DNA of 64,000 nt from Sinotaia quadrata (Eukaryota; Mollusca; Gastropoda; Architaenioglossa; Viviparidae): positions 71,271,071 to 71,335,070 of the forward strand of contig CM054183.1 of assembly GCA_028829895.1 (NCBI GenBank). The letters are read 5' to 3'. Both the position numbers and the translations under genes were made by a program. Shown in pieces: positions 12,546-24,228 of the stretch. Numbering within the stretch: position 1 is the stretch's first letter; every line of letters begins with the position of its first letter. The notes under the pieces were generated by a model. It was given only the letters and a program-made list of their open reading frames with translations. It did not search any database and had not been told where the DNA came from.

Positions 12546-13190
12546 TGTCGTATGTAATATATTGTTGTTATAATTATTTTTTGTATGAAAAGAAACAGAC
12601 GGCAAGAGAACAGTTGAATTTTGGTCTATGTAGATAACGTTCACACCACCATCAACAATTCGCCTTTCTTGTCCAGAGACAAATAATGGTAGACCTACAC
12701 TTTAGCCAGCCTATTTTGTTGGTGGCTGTCAGATGTTTGGGTGGGGCGACTAATCAAGTAAGACAAGAGACATGAAAGATGTTATGTAGGACGCTGTTTC
12801 TTCAAACAGATAAATTGGATACCACACTAACATGAACAAAATGATGAACGACCGGGTTTAAACTTCAGCTGACAAGTAGAAACAGTGTATTTTAAGACAT
12901 TATAACCGATTGCACGCCCATTGGTATAAAAAAGAAAAGCTCCACTCCCATTATAACTTTTGTAGGGTTTGCCCATTGTATAATCACTTATACAATCAAT
13001 TAGATATGCAAATCAATCAGCAAATAAGCAAACATTTTCGCTGAATTGCTGGACAACATCATTTGTTGTGACACAACGCATTCTTATAAAGGCACAACGG
13101 CTTTCCAACGAATCAAAATTGAGCTATTATTAACTGATAGAACAATACTCTAAAATGCCTTTAGCGTATATCCCCACCCTCGTATATTAT
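12546..13190. other. Unique stretch upstream of gene B's first exon
   Basis: Would hold the gene B promoter and 5' UTR on the minus strand. No clear TATA element or other named site is visible. Confidence 0.3.
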
Positions 13191-13194
13191 TCTT

Positions 13195-13572
13195 TGTAAG
13201 TTATTCAAGTATTTATTTGTAAGTTATTTAAGTGTTTATTTGTAAGTTATCCAAGTGTTTATTTGTAAGTTATTTAAGTGTTTATTTGTAAGTTATCCAA
13301 GTGTTTATTTGTAAGTTATCCAAGTGTTTATTTGTAAGTTATCTAAGTGTTTATTTGTAAGTTATTCAAGTATTTATTTGTAAGTTATTTAAGTGTTTAT
13401 TTGTAAGTTATCCAAGTGTTTATTTGTAAGTTATCCTAGTGTTTATATGTAAACTATCCTAGTGTTTATAAGTTATCCTAGTGTTTATATGTAAACTATC
13501 CTAGTGTTTATAAGTTATCCTAGTGTTTATATGTAAACTATCCTAGTGTTTATAAGTTATCCAAGCTTTTAT
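13195..13572. repeat. 23 bp minisatellite, ~16 units
   Basis: AAGTTATCCAAGTGTTTATT plus TGT, with sub-variants. The right part switches to a composite unit with AAACTATCCTAGTG. Confidence 0.95.
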
Positions 13573-13649
13573 TGCGGTACAATGAGTATGTGATTGACAT
13601 TGATATTTTTTGAACGCCAGCTTGCACTTTTCCGTATAGATTGGATCAA

Positions 13650-13850
13650 AGGTTACTGTAAGGATTAAAACTGTATAAAGATTAAAACTGTAAGGATTAA
13701 AACTGTATAAAGATTAAAACTGTAAGGATTAAAACTGTATAAGGATTAAAACTGTAAGGATTAAAACTGTATAAAGATTAAAACTGTAAGGATTAAAACT
13801 GTATAAAGATTAAAACTGTAAGGATTAAAACTGTAAGGATTCAAAACCTA
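13650..13850. repeat. ~32 bp composite minisatellite
   Basis: Alternating half-units AAGGATTAAAACTGT and ATAAAGATTAAAACTGT, about six pairs. Confidence 0.95.
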
Positions 13851-13924
13851 AAGGGGTAAATTACTGCTTATGCTTTTTGGAATTTCGTATTCCCTTTCTT
13901 TCTTTTTTTAAATTCTTCTTCAAT

Positions 13925-14325
13925 AATCACTATTATTGTGATGTGTACAATTCACTATTATTGTGATGTGTATAATTCACTATTATTGTGATGTGTATAA
14001 TTCACTATTATTGTGATGTGTATAATTCACTATTATTGTGATGTGTATAATTCACTATTACTGTGATGTATAATTCACTATTATTGTGATGTGTATAATT
14101 CACTATTATTGTGATGTGTATAATTCACTATTATTGTGATGTGTATAATTCACTATTACTGTGATGTATAATTCACTATTATTGTGTGTATAATTCACTA
14201 TTATTGTGATGTGTATAATTCACTATTATTGTGATGTGTATAATTCACTATTATTGTGATGTGTATAATTCACTACTATTGTGATGTGTATAATTCACTA
14301 TTATTGTGATGTGTATCATTCACTG
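13925..14325. repeat. 25 bp minisatellite, ~16 units
   Basis: TTCACTATTATTGTGATGTG plus TATAA, nearly identical along the array, with a few 3-4 bp deletions. Confidence 0.97.
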
Positions 14326-14424
14326 TCGACTTTAGTATTTTTGTCTAGCTGTCCAGACAACTGTATCATCTCTTTCACACGTTGCGTGTGGCATAGTGAG
14401 TTAAAAATTAATCTGATGAAGAAG

Positions 14425-14625
14425 TCGTTTACTGCATACTGGATTGCGGCGTTTGCAAATGATGGTACAACATACTAGACTGCGTGTTTTGCAGTGTATA
14501 GTACAGCATACTGGACTGCGGTGTTTGCAATTGACAGTACAGCATACTAGACTGCGTGTTTTGCAGTGTATGGTCATCATAGTGGATTGCGTGTTTTGCA
14601 GTGTATAGTACTAAAATTGCTATTA
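14425..14625. repeat. ~34 bp degenerate minisatellite
   Basis: About five units containing ATACTGGACTGCG and GTTTTGCAGTGTATAGTA. Confidence 0.8.
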
Positions 14626-14788
14626 ATATTGTTTGCATATAATTTGTTGTTGACCACAAGTGTGAAGTATCATTTGATTAACTGTGTAGTTAATCATATT
14701 GAATGTTGTGCACCTCATGTGCAGTGCAAAAACAAAATGAGATTAAGCCATTAAGTGAATGGTTGAAGATGAATGGATGCACCTAATG

Positions 14789-15885
14789 GCGGAGTAAATT
14801 GGACTATTCCTATTTATAAACTTAACAATGATATATTTGTTGCCAACGTTAACATGACCAGATTTGGGGCACTGATTATGATGGTATTTATCGTGTGTGT
14901 CAGAGTTGGAGTAAACAACTCAGATAAATAATGTACTAGAACTTGTTGTTGTAATATAAACTGGTCTTATTTAGAGGAGTACTTTTTATTATCCAGTGGT
15001 TAAGATTTACAAACAACGAGACCAGTTAATGTGTACCTGTTAAAAAGAAATGTATTTCTAATCACTTTGAATTTGGTGTGGCTAAAGTCAGTCATGAAAT
15101 GTGGCCATTACATTAATGGTGAGTTAACTGATTGACTGAAAGAGAATGGACTTAGGAATATTTCGTGCATTTTGCTATGATATATTATATTGCGTTTTAT
15201 ATAGAGATGTATTATGTAAATAGACTATTACTTATACAATTGTGAATTATGATGCTTGTATGTTATACATTAAACATATGACATTGTTTCTAGTGAAGAC
15301 GTTCATAAATTATTATGTTGTATGCATGTATCAGGCTAATAAATATTGTTGCAGGAAACTTAAGTTGAGACTTGAATTTAAGAAAGAATGGAGGTAGAAA
15401 TGAATAAACTGGAACATTTAGCAATTGTTTTCCTATTATATTTCACAAGGAAGAAGCAGCCATTTTTTCTTCTAGAATTTCCTGGTTAGTTGATCTATAA
15501 ACTGCTACAGCCATGGTAGATTCAAGAAATCTCTACTCCATGTAAGTGTAAGGATTCACTGCACTCTGTTAATGTATGATGGCAAGGAATGCTTGACTAC
15601 ATCACAGAATTTCAGGTATAACAACGTTACTGGAAATTGCTACATTGTTGTTCTGCTTGAGAGGAAAATTAGTCTCGAGAGAACAATGGTTCATGGAACA
15701 TTCATCAACATGTTAGAGAATACATGTAGAATTGAAAATTATAATGTAAACAATAAACTTGTGACATTGATGTGAAAGTATGAAAAAGACTATTGCAGCA
15801 TCATCACTGACAAGGTTATGTACAAACTATTATTCTTATCTTTCTATAACTCCATTTCTGTTCTAGGATAAGAATGATCCTGTGA
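14789..15885 (+). mobile_element. Dispersed repeat family 'DR', copy 3 (3' end missing)
   Basis: Matches copy 6 from the 5' block (GAGTTGGAGTAAACAACTC near 14903) through CCATGGTAGAT near 15513 and on to TCCTGTGATTT. It stops before the AT-rich 3' tail. Its middle block is of the same type as copy 6 and differs from copies 1 and 7. Confidence 0.75.
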
Positions 15886-16004
15886 TTTATCTTGCATAAA
15901 CTTTTACTCTTGCCTGATTGGACAGCAGCTGACAAGTAATTTTGTATACTATTAATTTTGTTGTAATATAAACACTGGGACATTGCGATGCTCTACTTTT
16001 TGAA

Positions 16005-16425
16005 GTGATATGAACGAAGTAAACATGGTATATTCTAGAGAAGACTGGATAAAGAAAAACTGAACGAAGTAAACATGGTATATTCTAGAGAAAACTGCAT
16101 ACAGAAAAACTGGAAATATCCCTTAACATGAAGATAACCTAAGTGGCTGAGACTGATATTAATTACTGAAGGAACTAAGTTTCATAAAAAATTATTGTGA
16201 GTGTGAAGTGCTGCAGATTTGATAGAAAACTAAATTTCATATGCTTTGAAAAAACTGCAGTAATAAAAGTTATATGATTTAACATTCAACAAGGAGAAAA
16301 AAGAGTTGTTGAGTGGAGATTTGATAGAAAAGTAAACTTTATTTGCTTTGTAAACCCGCAGATTTAAAACTTATATAATCCAACATTCAACACTGGAGAA
16401 AAAAGAGTTGATGAGTGGAGAAAAA
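16005..16425. repeat. Two short tandem duplications
   Basis: GAACGAAGTAAACATGGTAT occurs twice (about 16013 and 16062). A ~110-bp segment with AACATTCAAC..GGAGAAAAAAGAGTTG is also duplicated between 16200 and 16425. Confidence 0.75.
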
Positions 16426-16638
16426 GTGGATCGTCAAAAAGCATGTGATTACCTCACAGGGATGCCTTCATCGCCTTCTCCCTTTTTACTCCATAGTTTA
16501 TATACAGGTCAAGTTTTTAGTCACTTTATTGTCTATATATCATTTTAAAACTCTGGTCTAGCAGTAAAATCATAACAATTATGTAACAAAAAATCGTATA
16601 TCTTCCCAGCTGATGTGAAAGAAGTTCGATTTCACAAA

Positions 16639-16719
16639 CACACACACACACACATACCAATTATGTACGCAAAAGAAAACTATCTTCCCAGCAGACGTGA
16701 AAAATGTTTCATTCTTTTT

Positions 16720-16794
<75 letters not shown>

Positions 16795-16795
16795 G
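16639..16795. repeat. (CA)n microsatellite
   Basis: A short CA run at 16639-16653 and a long one at 16723-16790. The 84-128 codon frames here are dinucleotide artefacts (Thr-His or Cys-Val runs). Confidence 0.95.
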
Positions 16796-18160
16796 GCAGA
16801 CACAAGCGCACCACTCGGGCCTTCTCTTTTCCAGGTTGTCATAAAACGGACAGTTTTCTGTATATATAAAGCTAGCCAGAGTTTTGGCCCCTCTGTGAAA
16901 TATGCACGAGGACACAGACACGATGTTATTGATTTTAAATTGCTGTACAAGTTTGTATCGTACATTCTTTCAATGGTTATAATTTTAGTACTAATTTATA
17001 AGATATTCTTATGTGAGAAAAGTATTTTGTTTATATTTAAGTGTGAGTAAATGCACTTGTAAAATCTTTTATATTTTCTCAAAAATGTTCTTAGTGTAAT
17101 ATTTTCCTATTTGAAACGCTGTCATATCCTGTGAGTGTGGCTGCCCTGTAAATAAGTGACGTCATTTTAAATATGATATATCTAGCATTGTCCTTATAAT
17201 AGTTTGTTTATAAACAAGAATTATCATTTAATTGTGTATTGCTGTGTTTTCATATAGCTGTGTGAATATATTTCTTGTGTTTGTATAAGATTAAATTTGT
17301 AAAGTACGTCCATTTTGTTGAGAATAAATTATAACGATGTAGTTTTTATAATACATTTGTCACTAATAGTATACAGTTGTCAGAAGAAATGTTGCTTTTT
17401 GGTTCAATATAATACAGTTATCTCTTTTAGTGTAAAAAATTCAGATGAAATATCAGTATTCATTCATACGTTGTGTTTTCTTTCCAGTTAAACTGTCTTC
17501 ATGTAGGCAGATGGGGAATGGCTTTTATGCATTGGTATTTATTGTTACTGAATACAGTTTGGACTGTACTGTACGTTTATGTGTGCAAAACTCAGGACAC
17601 ACTTTTTTTACACTTTCAAGACAGAAAGAGAGTTTTGACATCACTTAAGATAAAATTGAGACTCATTTGTTTACGTGAATAGTTTGCACACTCTGCAAAT
17701 TGTACAACCCAGCAAGGATAGCAGTCTCTATTTAGTAATTCATAAAGACAAACATGTTAAATGATTAACTTTAAGAATAACTATATATATATTTAGTAAT
17801 ATATAAGATATACTTGAACTCACCTGTTCTAGTATATATTTAGTAATTAAAAACATTATCATGTTAAATGTTTAACACAATGCCTCACTTGTTCTTAGAT
17901 GTAAAAATCAAATTGTCCATTTGTGAGCATTTATTGGAGCAATTATTTTGTACAATACTTAAGAATTCTTTGATAAATATGTGAGATCTTGATGTACGCC
18001 AGTTAGAAAACAAATGGTTAGACGAATACAGTTATGTAATCAGTGTCACAGGTTTAGTGGGATGTTACATACACCTTTATAATACTGGGGATTTACAACC
18101 AGTTTTATTTGAATAAATTGCTATATTGACTATATTGAATCCTGCATTGTAATAACTAAA
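16796..18160. other. AT-rich unique stretch, no feature
   Basis: No splice-bordered exon, transposon match or tandem array is visible. It lies 3' of gene A on the minus strand, so it may include 3' UTR. TTTATT (AATAAA on the minus strand) occurs near 18105, too far away to be a confident polyadenylation signal. Confidence 0.4.
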
Positions 18161-18164
18161 TGCT

Positions 18165-18375
18165 GCATTCAATGGTACAATATAACCATCCTTAAAGTAA
18201 CTATACACAGAGCTGTAGAGTTACTGAATGCTACAATCAATGGTACAGTATAACCATCCTTCAAGTAAAGTAACTATACACAGAGCTGTAGAGTTACTGA
18301 ATGCTAGAATCAATGGTACAGTATAACCATCCTTAAAGTAACTATACACAGATCTGTAGAGTTATTGAATGTTAG
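18165..18375. repeat. ~68 bp minisatellite, 3 units
   Basis: AATCAATGGTACAGTATAAC and CAGAGCTGTAGAGTTACTG recur three times. Confidence 0.9.
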
Positions 18376-18592
18376 TCAGTGAGAAACTTGCGACTAGTGC
18401 CGATCGTCTCAGCTCTATAAATATAGGATGTAGTACAAATATTGATGTATTGTAGGAGAGAGATAGTACATACAGATTTCTTAGTTACAGTCTAAATTTA
18501 ATTAACGTGTCACGAATATTCCAGATCTGAAGAAATTAAGAATTTAGATGTGTCTCTTAGGATACCGCAAAAAACCTCACAAAATGGAATGC

Positions 18593-18668
18593 TACTTGGA
18601 CGCTATTTCACATACTTGGACGCTATTTCACATACTTGGACGCTATTTCACATACTTGGACGCTATTA
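18593..18668. repeat. 20 bp tandem repeat, 4 units
   Basis: CTTGGACGCTATTTCACATA is repeated nearly perfectly. Confidence 0.95.
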
Positions 18669-18918
18669 CCAGTTTTGCATTATAGAGAGCTACACCAACC
18701 TCAGAAATAAGATACATCTATTAACTTCACTCAGTGGGATGCTACATCCAGCTTTGCATTATAGGAGCAACAAACACCTTCACAAATGTTACATTTAACT
18801 TTACATAATGAGATGCTCACAAATTGGAATGCTAAATTCCACCAGATAATGGGACGTTACATGTAACTTCGAACTGGAACACTATAATCAACCTCACGAA
18901 ATTTGCTTGCTACATCTA

Positions 18919-21563
18919 CTACACTCCCTTGGAAAGGTCTTGGTACGAGTGGTTCCGGTTATCACCTGTCGTCTGGCACAAAACCCGAAGTGGAGATTGG
19001 CGGTAGAGGGCTGGCATGTCCGACACCACCAGAATGGTGACAATCAGGAGAAGAATGGTTAAACTGGCGACAGCCGTAACTTGACAGGAAAACCGTGGGT
19101 CGTAGGCGCAGCTCCGTTTTCGTTTATATTGCGAAAGACCGGACTTTTCCAGGACAAGACTGAGTTCCACACGAGACGTTTTCTCCGGAAGTTGAGACCT
19201 AACAACATATTCCGAACTCCTTTTGTTCACTCGTTTAGAATCTGCGGACCGGAAATTATATGGGCACGAGCATAAGCGATATCTGACAGTTGACGATTGA
19301 AACAACGACAACGACGATATAGTATGAGGCTGTTCGGTGCTGCTGGCGGAGAGCTGTTTAGTGGAAATGGAGTTATGTGTTGTGTCAAATACCCTTGTCC
19401 CCCTGATATGTGTTATAATATCAGCCGTTATATCATCACCAGTGTGCAATGTAGGACCTTGAGAACTCGCAATCTCTTCGGATGTGACCGAATGGGTCAC
19501 TGGTACGGAAAGGTTGTGTGCAAAATTAGTTATAGTCATGGAAACGTAATCTAAAGAACCAGTCTTGTCCATTGACTTTTGATTCAAGCTGATATATTGC
19601 ACGGAGCCAATCATGTTTATTGTCTCTCTATTCAAGTAGATAAGTTCTAATGGACCAGTCAAGTGCTTTGTCTCTAGACCAAGGTCAACATATTCAACTG
19701 AACCAGCTATATAAGATTTTGTTTGAAGTTCTTGAGACTGGGACGTTGCCATCAAGTCGTGGTCTAGATCTTCACCAATGTTCCGTAAAAGATCACTTTG
19801 TACCGACTGTGCGACAGACGACAGGCGTTCTCCGAGGTGTGTGTTATAGGAAGGTAAAACTGGTAATAATGTAATGACAGTCGCACTCATACATTCTACT
19901 GTTAGTTGAGTGATTTGGAGACTCTGTGGTACTAAAGGGCTGCTCATGAATGGATCAGAATTACCTTCTAGATTGTATGGTACTAAAGGGCTGCTCATGA
20001 ATGGCTCAGAATGTGTTGCTGTAATTGCGGTACTAAATGATAGTAAAGGGGTGTCTGTGAAGGGTGTAGGATATAGCAAATCACTGATTACTTCAGATGA
20101 GGTAGTAAATTCACATGTTTGACAGTTTGATGCCATTAAAACTGCTGAAAAACTTGTATCATCACTTCTTGCAATGTCATATGATGAGGAATTCCGTAAA
20201 AAGATGAAGGAACTGACTGATGAATTATTAGTTGAAATGACTGGTAAATTTCCTGTTGAAGTGACCGGTGAATTTCTTGTTGATGTAACTAATGAATTCT
20301 CTGTTGAAATGATTGCTGAATCGTCTATTGAATTAACTGATGAATTTCCATTTGGCATGAATGATGAATCGATTGATGAATTTCCTGTTAAACTAACAGA
20401 TGAATTATCTGTTGAAGTAACTGGCGGATTCAGTATTTCAGTGTCACCTGTCACCGAAGCTGTGGCTGTAATCGACGTGTTCATGTCGTCTTTACGAATA
20501 CTTGTTGTTGCCCACAGATAGGAATCGATTTTGTCATAGTTTGTTGATGTCATCATAGAGCTACTAGTGCTAGTCAGTTGAATGGCTGATGTCATCATAG
20601 AGCTACTAGTGCTAGTCAGTTGAATAGCTGATGTTGGCACAGATAAAACGCTATAGTCGACGCCTCTAAAAGCCGTGCTGAGTTGATGTGGAAAAGAGAA
20701 CAATAAGACAGAAAGTACTGAATTCGTCACAGTCACGTCATTTCCTGCAGTAGAACTCATCACGCTCAAATCATTGCCTGTAATAGAATTCGTCACGTTA
20801 AAATCAGTGCCTGTAATAGAATTCGTCACGTTCAAATCAGTGCCTGTAGTAGAATTAGTTACATTCACGTCATTTCCTGCAATAAAACTCGTCACTCTCA
20901 GATCATTGCCTGTAGTAGAATTCGTCACGCTCAAATCATTGCCTGTAGTAGAATTCGTCACGCTCAAATCATTGCCTGTAGTAGAATTCGTCACGCTCAA
21001 ATCATTGCCTGTAGTAGAATTCGTCACGCTCAAATCATTGCCTGTAGTAGAATTCGTCACGCTCAAATCATTGCCTGTAGTAGAATTCGTCACGCTCAAA
21101 TCATTGCCTGTAGTAGAATTCGTCACGCTCAAATCATTGCCTGTAGTAGAATTCGTCACGCTCAAATCATTGCCTTTAGTAGAATTCGTCACACTCAAAT
21201 CATTGCCTTTAGTAGAATTCGTCACGTTCAAATCATTTCTTGCAATAGAATTCGTCACACTCAAATCATTGCCTGCAGTATGAAGCGTGGTACTAGTTTC
21301 TGGTGTGGAGTAAATTTCCTCTGCTTGTATGCTTGAGAAGATGGTAAAAGTCTGTGACGTAAGCACACTAAATTGACTAGCCCAGCTAGATGTTGTGTCC
21401 TGTTTTTCTGAATAGCTAGCAAATGAAACTTGCTGTTGACTAGCCGAGCTAGCTGTTGTGTCCTGTTTTTCTGAATAGCTAGCAAATGAAAATTGCTGTT
21501 GACTAGTCGAGCTAGAAGTTGTGTCCAGAGTTGCTGAATAACTCGTGGATGACACTCTCTGTT
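18919..21563 (-). CDS. Gene A exon 4: mucin-like stalk, TM helix and tail
   Basis: The exon opens after a strong polypyrimidine/ACAG acceptor (21564-21577) and runs open for 881 codons to a TAG at 18919-18921. Joined residues about 165-235 hold three imperfect 24-residue repeats containing SYSEKQDTT. Residues about 256-442 are seventeen 11-residue repeats (consensus NDLSVTNSTTG), most with an N-S-T glycosylation sequon. Next come a duplicated TSAIQLTSTSSSM, a run of NSSV/NSPV-type motifs, and four ~16-residue repeats of G-S-V-x-Y-hydrophobic-x-L type (about 776-838). A Cys-containing basic juxtamembrane region precedes the helix VTAVASLTILLLIVTILVV. The tail contains YRQSP and the endocytic-type motif YQDL. 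The Ser/Thr/Asn content implies dense O- and N-glycosylation. A weak in-phase donor (ACAG/GTGATA at 18966/18965) would allow an alternative tail. Confidence 0.8.
20720..21270 (-). repeat. 33 bp coding minisatellite, 17 units
   Basis: Lies inside gene A exon 4 and encodes the 11-residue NDLSVTNSTTG repeat. Eight central units are identical in protein and almost identical in DNA (AGAATTCGTCACGCTCAAAT on the plus strand), while the outer units have diverged. This is the pattern of unequal exchange or replication slippage at the array centre. The 169-codon plus-strand frame over it is a shadow. Confidence 0.95.
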
Positions 21564-21565
21564 CT

Positions 21566-21770
21566 GTAAAAAAAAATGTTTTATTGGTTAAAGGAGCGGG
21601 CATGCAAGTTATCGAAAACGTTGTTTTACTGGTTAAAAGAACAGGCATGCAAGTTATCGAAAGCATTATTTTTTTAAAAGAGTAGGCATGCAGATTATCG
21701 AAAATGTTGTTCTTATGGTTAAAAGAGCAGGCATACAAGTTATCAAAAACATTGTTTTTTTTTAATTATG
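21566..21770. repeat. ~47-50 bp intronic minisatellite at the exon 4 acceptor
   Basis: About four units with GGCATGCAAGTTATCGAAAA and a T-rich spacer. The unit nearest the exon supplies the polypyrimidine tract of the exon 4 acceptor. Confidence 0.85.
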
Positions 21771-21855
21771 TGCTGTATTCAGTTCTTTAGGAAAAAAAAT
21801 ACTATCCAAAATTATTTTAAAATAATGCAGCAAGATTGTTGAATTTAGAAAAAAC

Positions 21856-21893
<38 letters not shown>

Positions 21894-21945
21894 GGATGGA
21901 TGGATGGATGGATGGATGGATGGATGGATGGATCGATCGATGATA
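21856..21945. repeat. (TAGA)n(TGGA)n microsatellite
   Basis: About nine TAGA repeats followed by about ten TGGA repeats, then GATCGATCGATGA. It begins about 25 bp from the putative exon 3 donor. Confidence 0.97.
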
Positions 21946-21970
21946 AAGATAGAGAGAAAATCAAACAAAC

Positions 21971-22156
21971 TTTTGATTGAAGTATCGTGCTGACACAAAG
22001 CAAACTTGAGAAACTGTGAGCGCGCTGTCTGAAGAGAATAGGAATTGTTGAAGAGTTTTAATTGCACGTAATGACTGTCCTCTGACACTTTCGGCTCTTC
22101 ACTGGCCCAGAAGCTAGGATTGACGTCTATTCCATTTGCCCACTTAAATGTGTCAT
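21971..22156 (-). CDS. Gene A exon 3: second half of C-type-lectin-like domain
   Basis: It starts after TTTTATTGCAG on the minus strand and stays in frame from a phase 1 start to a phase 1 end (186 nt). The peptide reads FKWANG, then SFWASEEPK, then HYVQLKL and finally FALCQ. This follows the C-type lectin core: W-x-(D/N)-G, W-x-x-(G)-E-P, a hydrophobic beta-strand, and the last conserved Cys before the C-terminal strand. The position that is EPN in mannose-type lectins reads EPK here. No WND motif is present, and the inner Cys pair is missing, so only the outer disulfide (to the FC of exon 2) can form. Canonical Ca2+-dependent sugar binding therefore looks unlikely; a protein or other ligand is possible. 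The donor AAAA/GTTTGT is weak but is the only in-phase one I found that avoids a stop at the junction. Confidence 0.7.
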
Positions 22157-22800
22157 CTGCAATAAAATTAAATCTAAACTCCGTTATGTCATAGATCGCA
22201 AGTTTTATTTTATCTAAAAATACATTTATTTATAAATCGGAGGTAAGAAAGAGATGAAGATACTGCAGTGTAAGGACATGGTATTTGTGTGTATTGAGAT
22301 ACAAAGGGAGACAATTAAATGGTTACCAACACAGCGAGAAATGGTATAAATGGCCCAGCACAATCGGTAATAAACATTTACAGTGTGAAGTAGAACTGCA
22401 CGTGGGGGGGGGGGGGAGTAATGGTATAGTGAGCGAGAATCTTTGATGCTTGCGTCATCAAAAATGTGAGTTTGTCACGCAAGAAACGACGCCTTATGGA
22501 CTGTAATTGATTAAGTACTAGTTTCCTAGACACTGATTAATGTGTGGCAATGAATGGCTTTGTGAACTATTAATTAGCTATCTAGATTGTTGATTAATGG
22601 ATTCATGCATTTAATCAACAATCCATTAGTCCACCATACCGAAGTTTGTAAATTCACCTATTTATTTCTCGATTTTTTTAAACCGATCCCCAAGAGACCT
22701 GTTTAGAATGCTTCTTTCATTAAAACTAGTGTTACCGACCAATACGAAGCTTGCATAGAATATTTCTGATTCATGTCGACCAATAAAAACCTGCGGTTAA
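22157..22800. other. Intronic unique stretch (gene A intron 2)
   Basis: AT-rich, with a poly-G tract at about 22404-22416. No further exon is recognised. Confidence 0.5.
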
Positions 22801-22804
22801 TGAG

Positions 22805-23335
22805 TATCGCGTTTACTTAGTCACACAGTGTTAATCAATATCACTTTTATTCAGTCATGCCTTATTAATCAATATCACGTTTATTTAGTCATTCAATACT
22901 AATCTATATCACACTTATTTAGTCAAGCTGAATTAATCAATATCACACTTATTTAGTCATGTAGTGTTAATGAATATCATATTTATTTAGTCATGTAATG
23001 TTAATGAATATTAGTTTATTTAACCATGTAATATTAATCAATATAAAATTTATTTAGTCAAGTTGCATTTATATCATGTTTATATAGTCATGTATTTATT
23101 AATATCACATTTATTTAGTCAAGCTGTATTTACAACACGTTTGTATAGTCATGTTGTATTTATTAATATTAATATTTATTAATAGTCAAGCTGTATTTGT
23201 ATCACATTTATTTAGAAATGCAATATTAATCAATATCACATTTATTTAGTCAAGCAGTATTTATATCACGATTATTTGCTCGAGATGTATTTATTAATAT
23301 CACTTTTATTTAGTCATGCAGTACTTAGCAACATC
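22805..23335. repeat. ~34-36 bp degenerate minisatellite
   Basis: About fourteen diverged units of the type TTTATTTAGTCATGYARTRT plus TAATCAATATCACA. It lies in gene A intron 2. Confidence 0.9.
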
Positions 23336-23404
23336 GTAAGTTCGTTTAGTCTTGCAATTATACGACGTGACAATTTAATAAAATTAATTAGATTAGCCAT
23401 ATTT

Positions 23405-23525
23405 GTTTAAAGAGAAATCTTATTTATTTATCAATGTCCTTTACAGATCAAATTCTTTATTCATCAATGTCCTTTACAGACCAAATTATTTATTCATCAA
23501 TATCCTTTACAGACCAAATTCTTAC
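23405..23525. repeat. 33 bp minisatellite abutting the exon 2 donor
   Basis: Four units of TTCATCAATGTCCTTTACAG plus ACCAAATTCTTTA, 33 bp apart (CCTTTACAG at 23438, 23471 and 23504). Read on the minus strand, the first unit begins within the intron's first three bases after the GT of exon 2's donor. Confidence 0.93.
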
Positions 23526-23765
23526 TGGATTGCTTTTCAGCATTCACGTAGAACTTGGCATTTTGATCCGGTCCAAAGTCTAGAGTGCTGATCAAGGCCG
23601 CAGTGACGAATGTAAACACCGCCTCAGAATCTAAGATAGCTAGCAAGGCACTGTTGTTCTGGCAGAACTGTGTTGCATTTCCTAGAGTCAGAGTGTCTTT
23701 CGAAGCGAAATACGTCATGGTCTCATAACTCCCGATGCTAACAATTCTGCTGGCATTGCTGAGAC
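23526..23765 (-). CDS. Gene A exon 2: first half of C-type-lectin-like domain
   Basis: A 240-nt exon, phase 1 to phase 1, with a TTTTAG acceptor (ending 23766) and a GTAAGAAT donor (starting 23525). It encodes ATQFCQNNSALLAILDSEAV, the classic C-type lectin alpha-helix pattern A-x-x-x-C-x-x-x-x-(A/S)-x-L-A-x-I-x-(S/D)-x-x-E. After it come a second helix-like stretch and FYVNAEKQS, where the family usually has a W-I-G-L strand. Together with exon 3 it completes the domain. Asn-linked sequons (NAT, NNS) are present. An in-frame ATG at 23799 extends the exon upstream as MNIWLFCTAILGLSNA, itself a plausible signal peptide, so this exon could alternatively be the first coding exon. Confidence 0.75.
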
Positions 23766-23835
23766 CTAAAATCGCCGTACAAAAGAGCCAAATGTTCATT
23801 TATTGTACAATAACGAAAGTGTCCACATCTTTCTC

Positions 23836-24050
23836 CTACATTTCTTTTAATATATTTGTCATGAAATGGGAATGTCATTGCTATTATCTCACAGTACATT
23901 TAATATATTGGTCATGAAATGGGAATGTCATTGCTATTATCTCACAGTACATTTAATATATTGGTCATGAAATGGGAATGTCATTGCTATTATCTCACAG
24001 TACATTTAATATATTGGTCATGAAATGGGAATGTCATTGCTATTAAAATA
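23836..24050. repeat. 53 bp minisatellite, ~4 units
   Basis: TTGGTCATGAAATGGGAATG and TCATTGCTATTATCTCACAG repeat at 53-bp spacing (CATTTAATAT at 23897 and 23950). It lies about 70 bp upstream of the exon 2 acceptor. Confidence 0.95.
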
Positions 24051-24228
24051 TAAAATTTTATGTATTGAAATATCATGGCTATTATCACATGAAGGAAACA
24101 GAGGAGATATATGAAACTTGAAATTAAAGAGTAAAATGCACTGACATTTATCTTGCATTTAGTTGCCTATGTTGACATATGAGTGGAAATGTATACTAAC
24201 GGGTGGATGAGTAAAGGGTAAGAGTATG

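Noticed and set aside
20774..21283. 169-codon plus-strand frame with a VVEFVTLKSLP repeat
   Set aside because: Antisense shadow of the coding 33-bp array of gene A.
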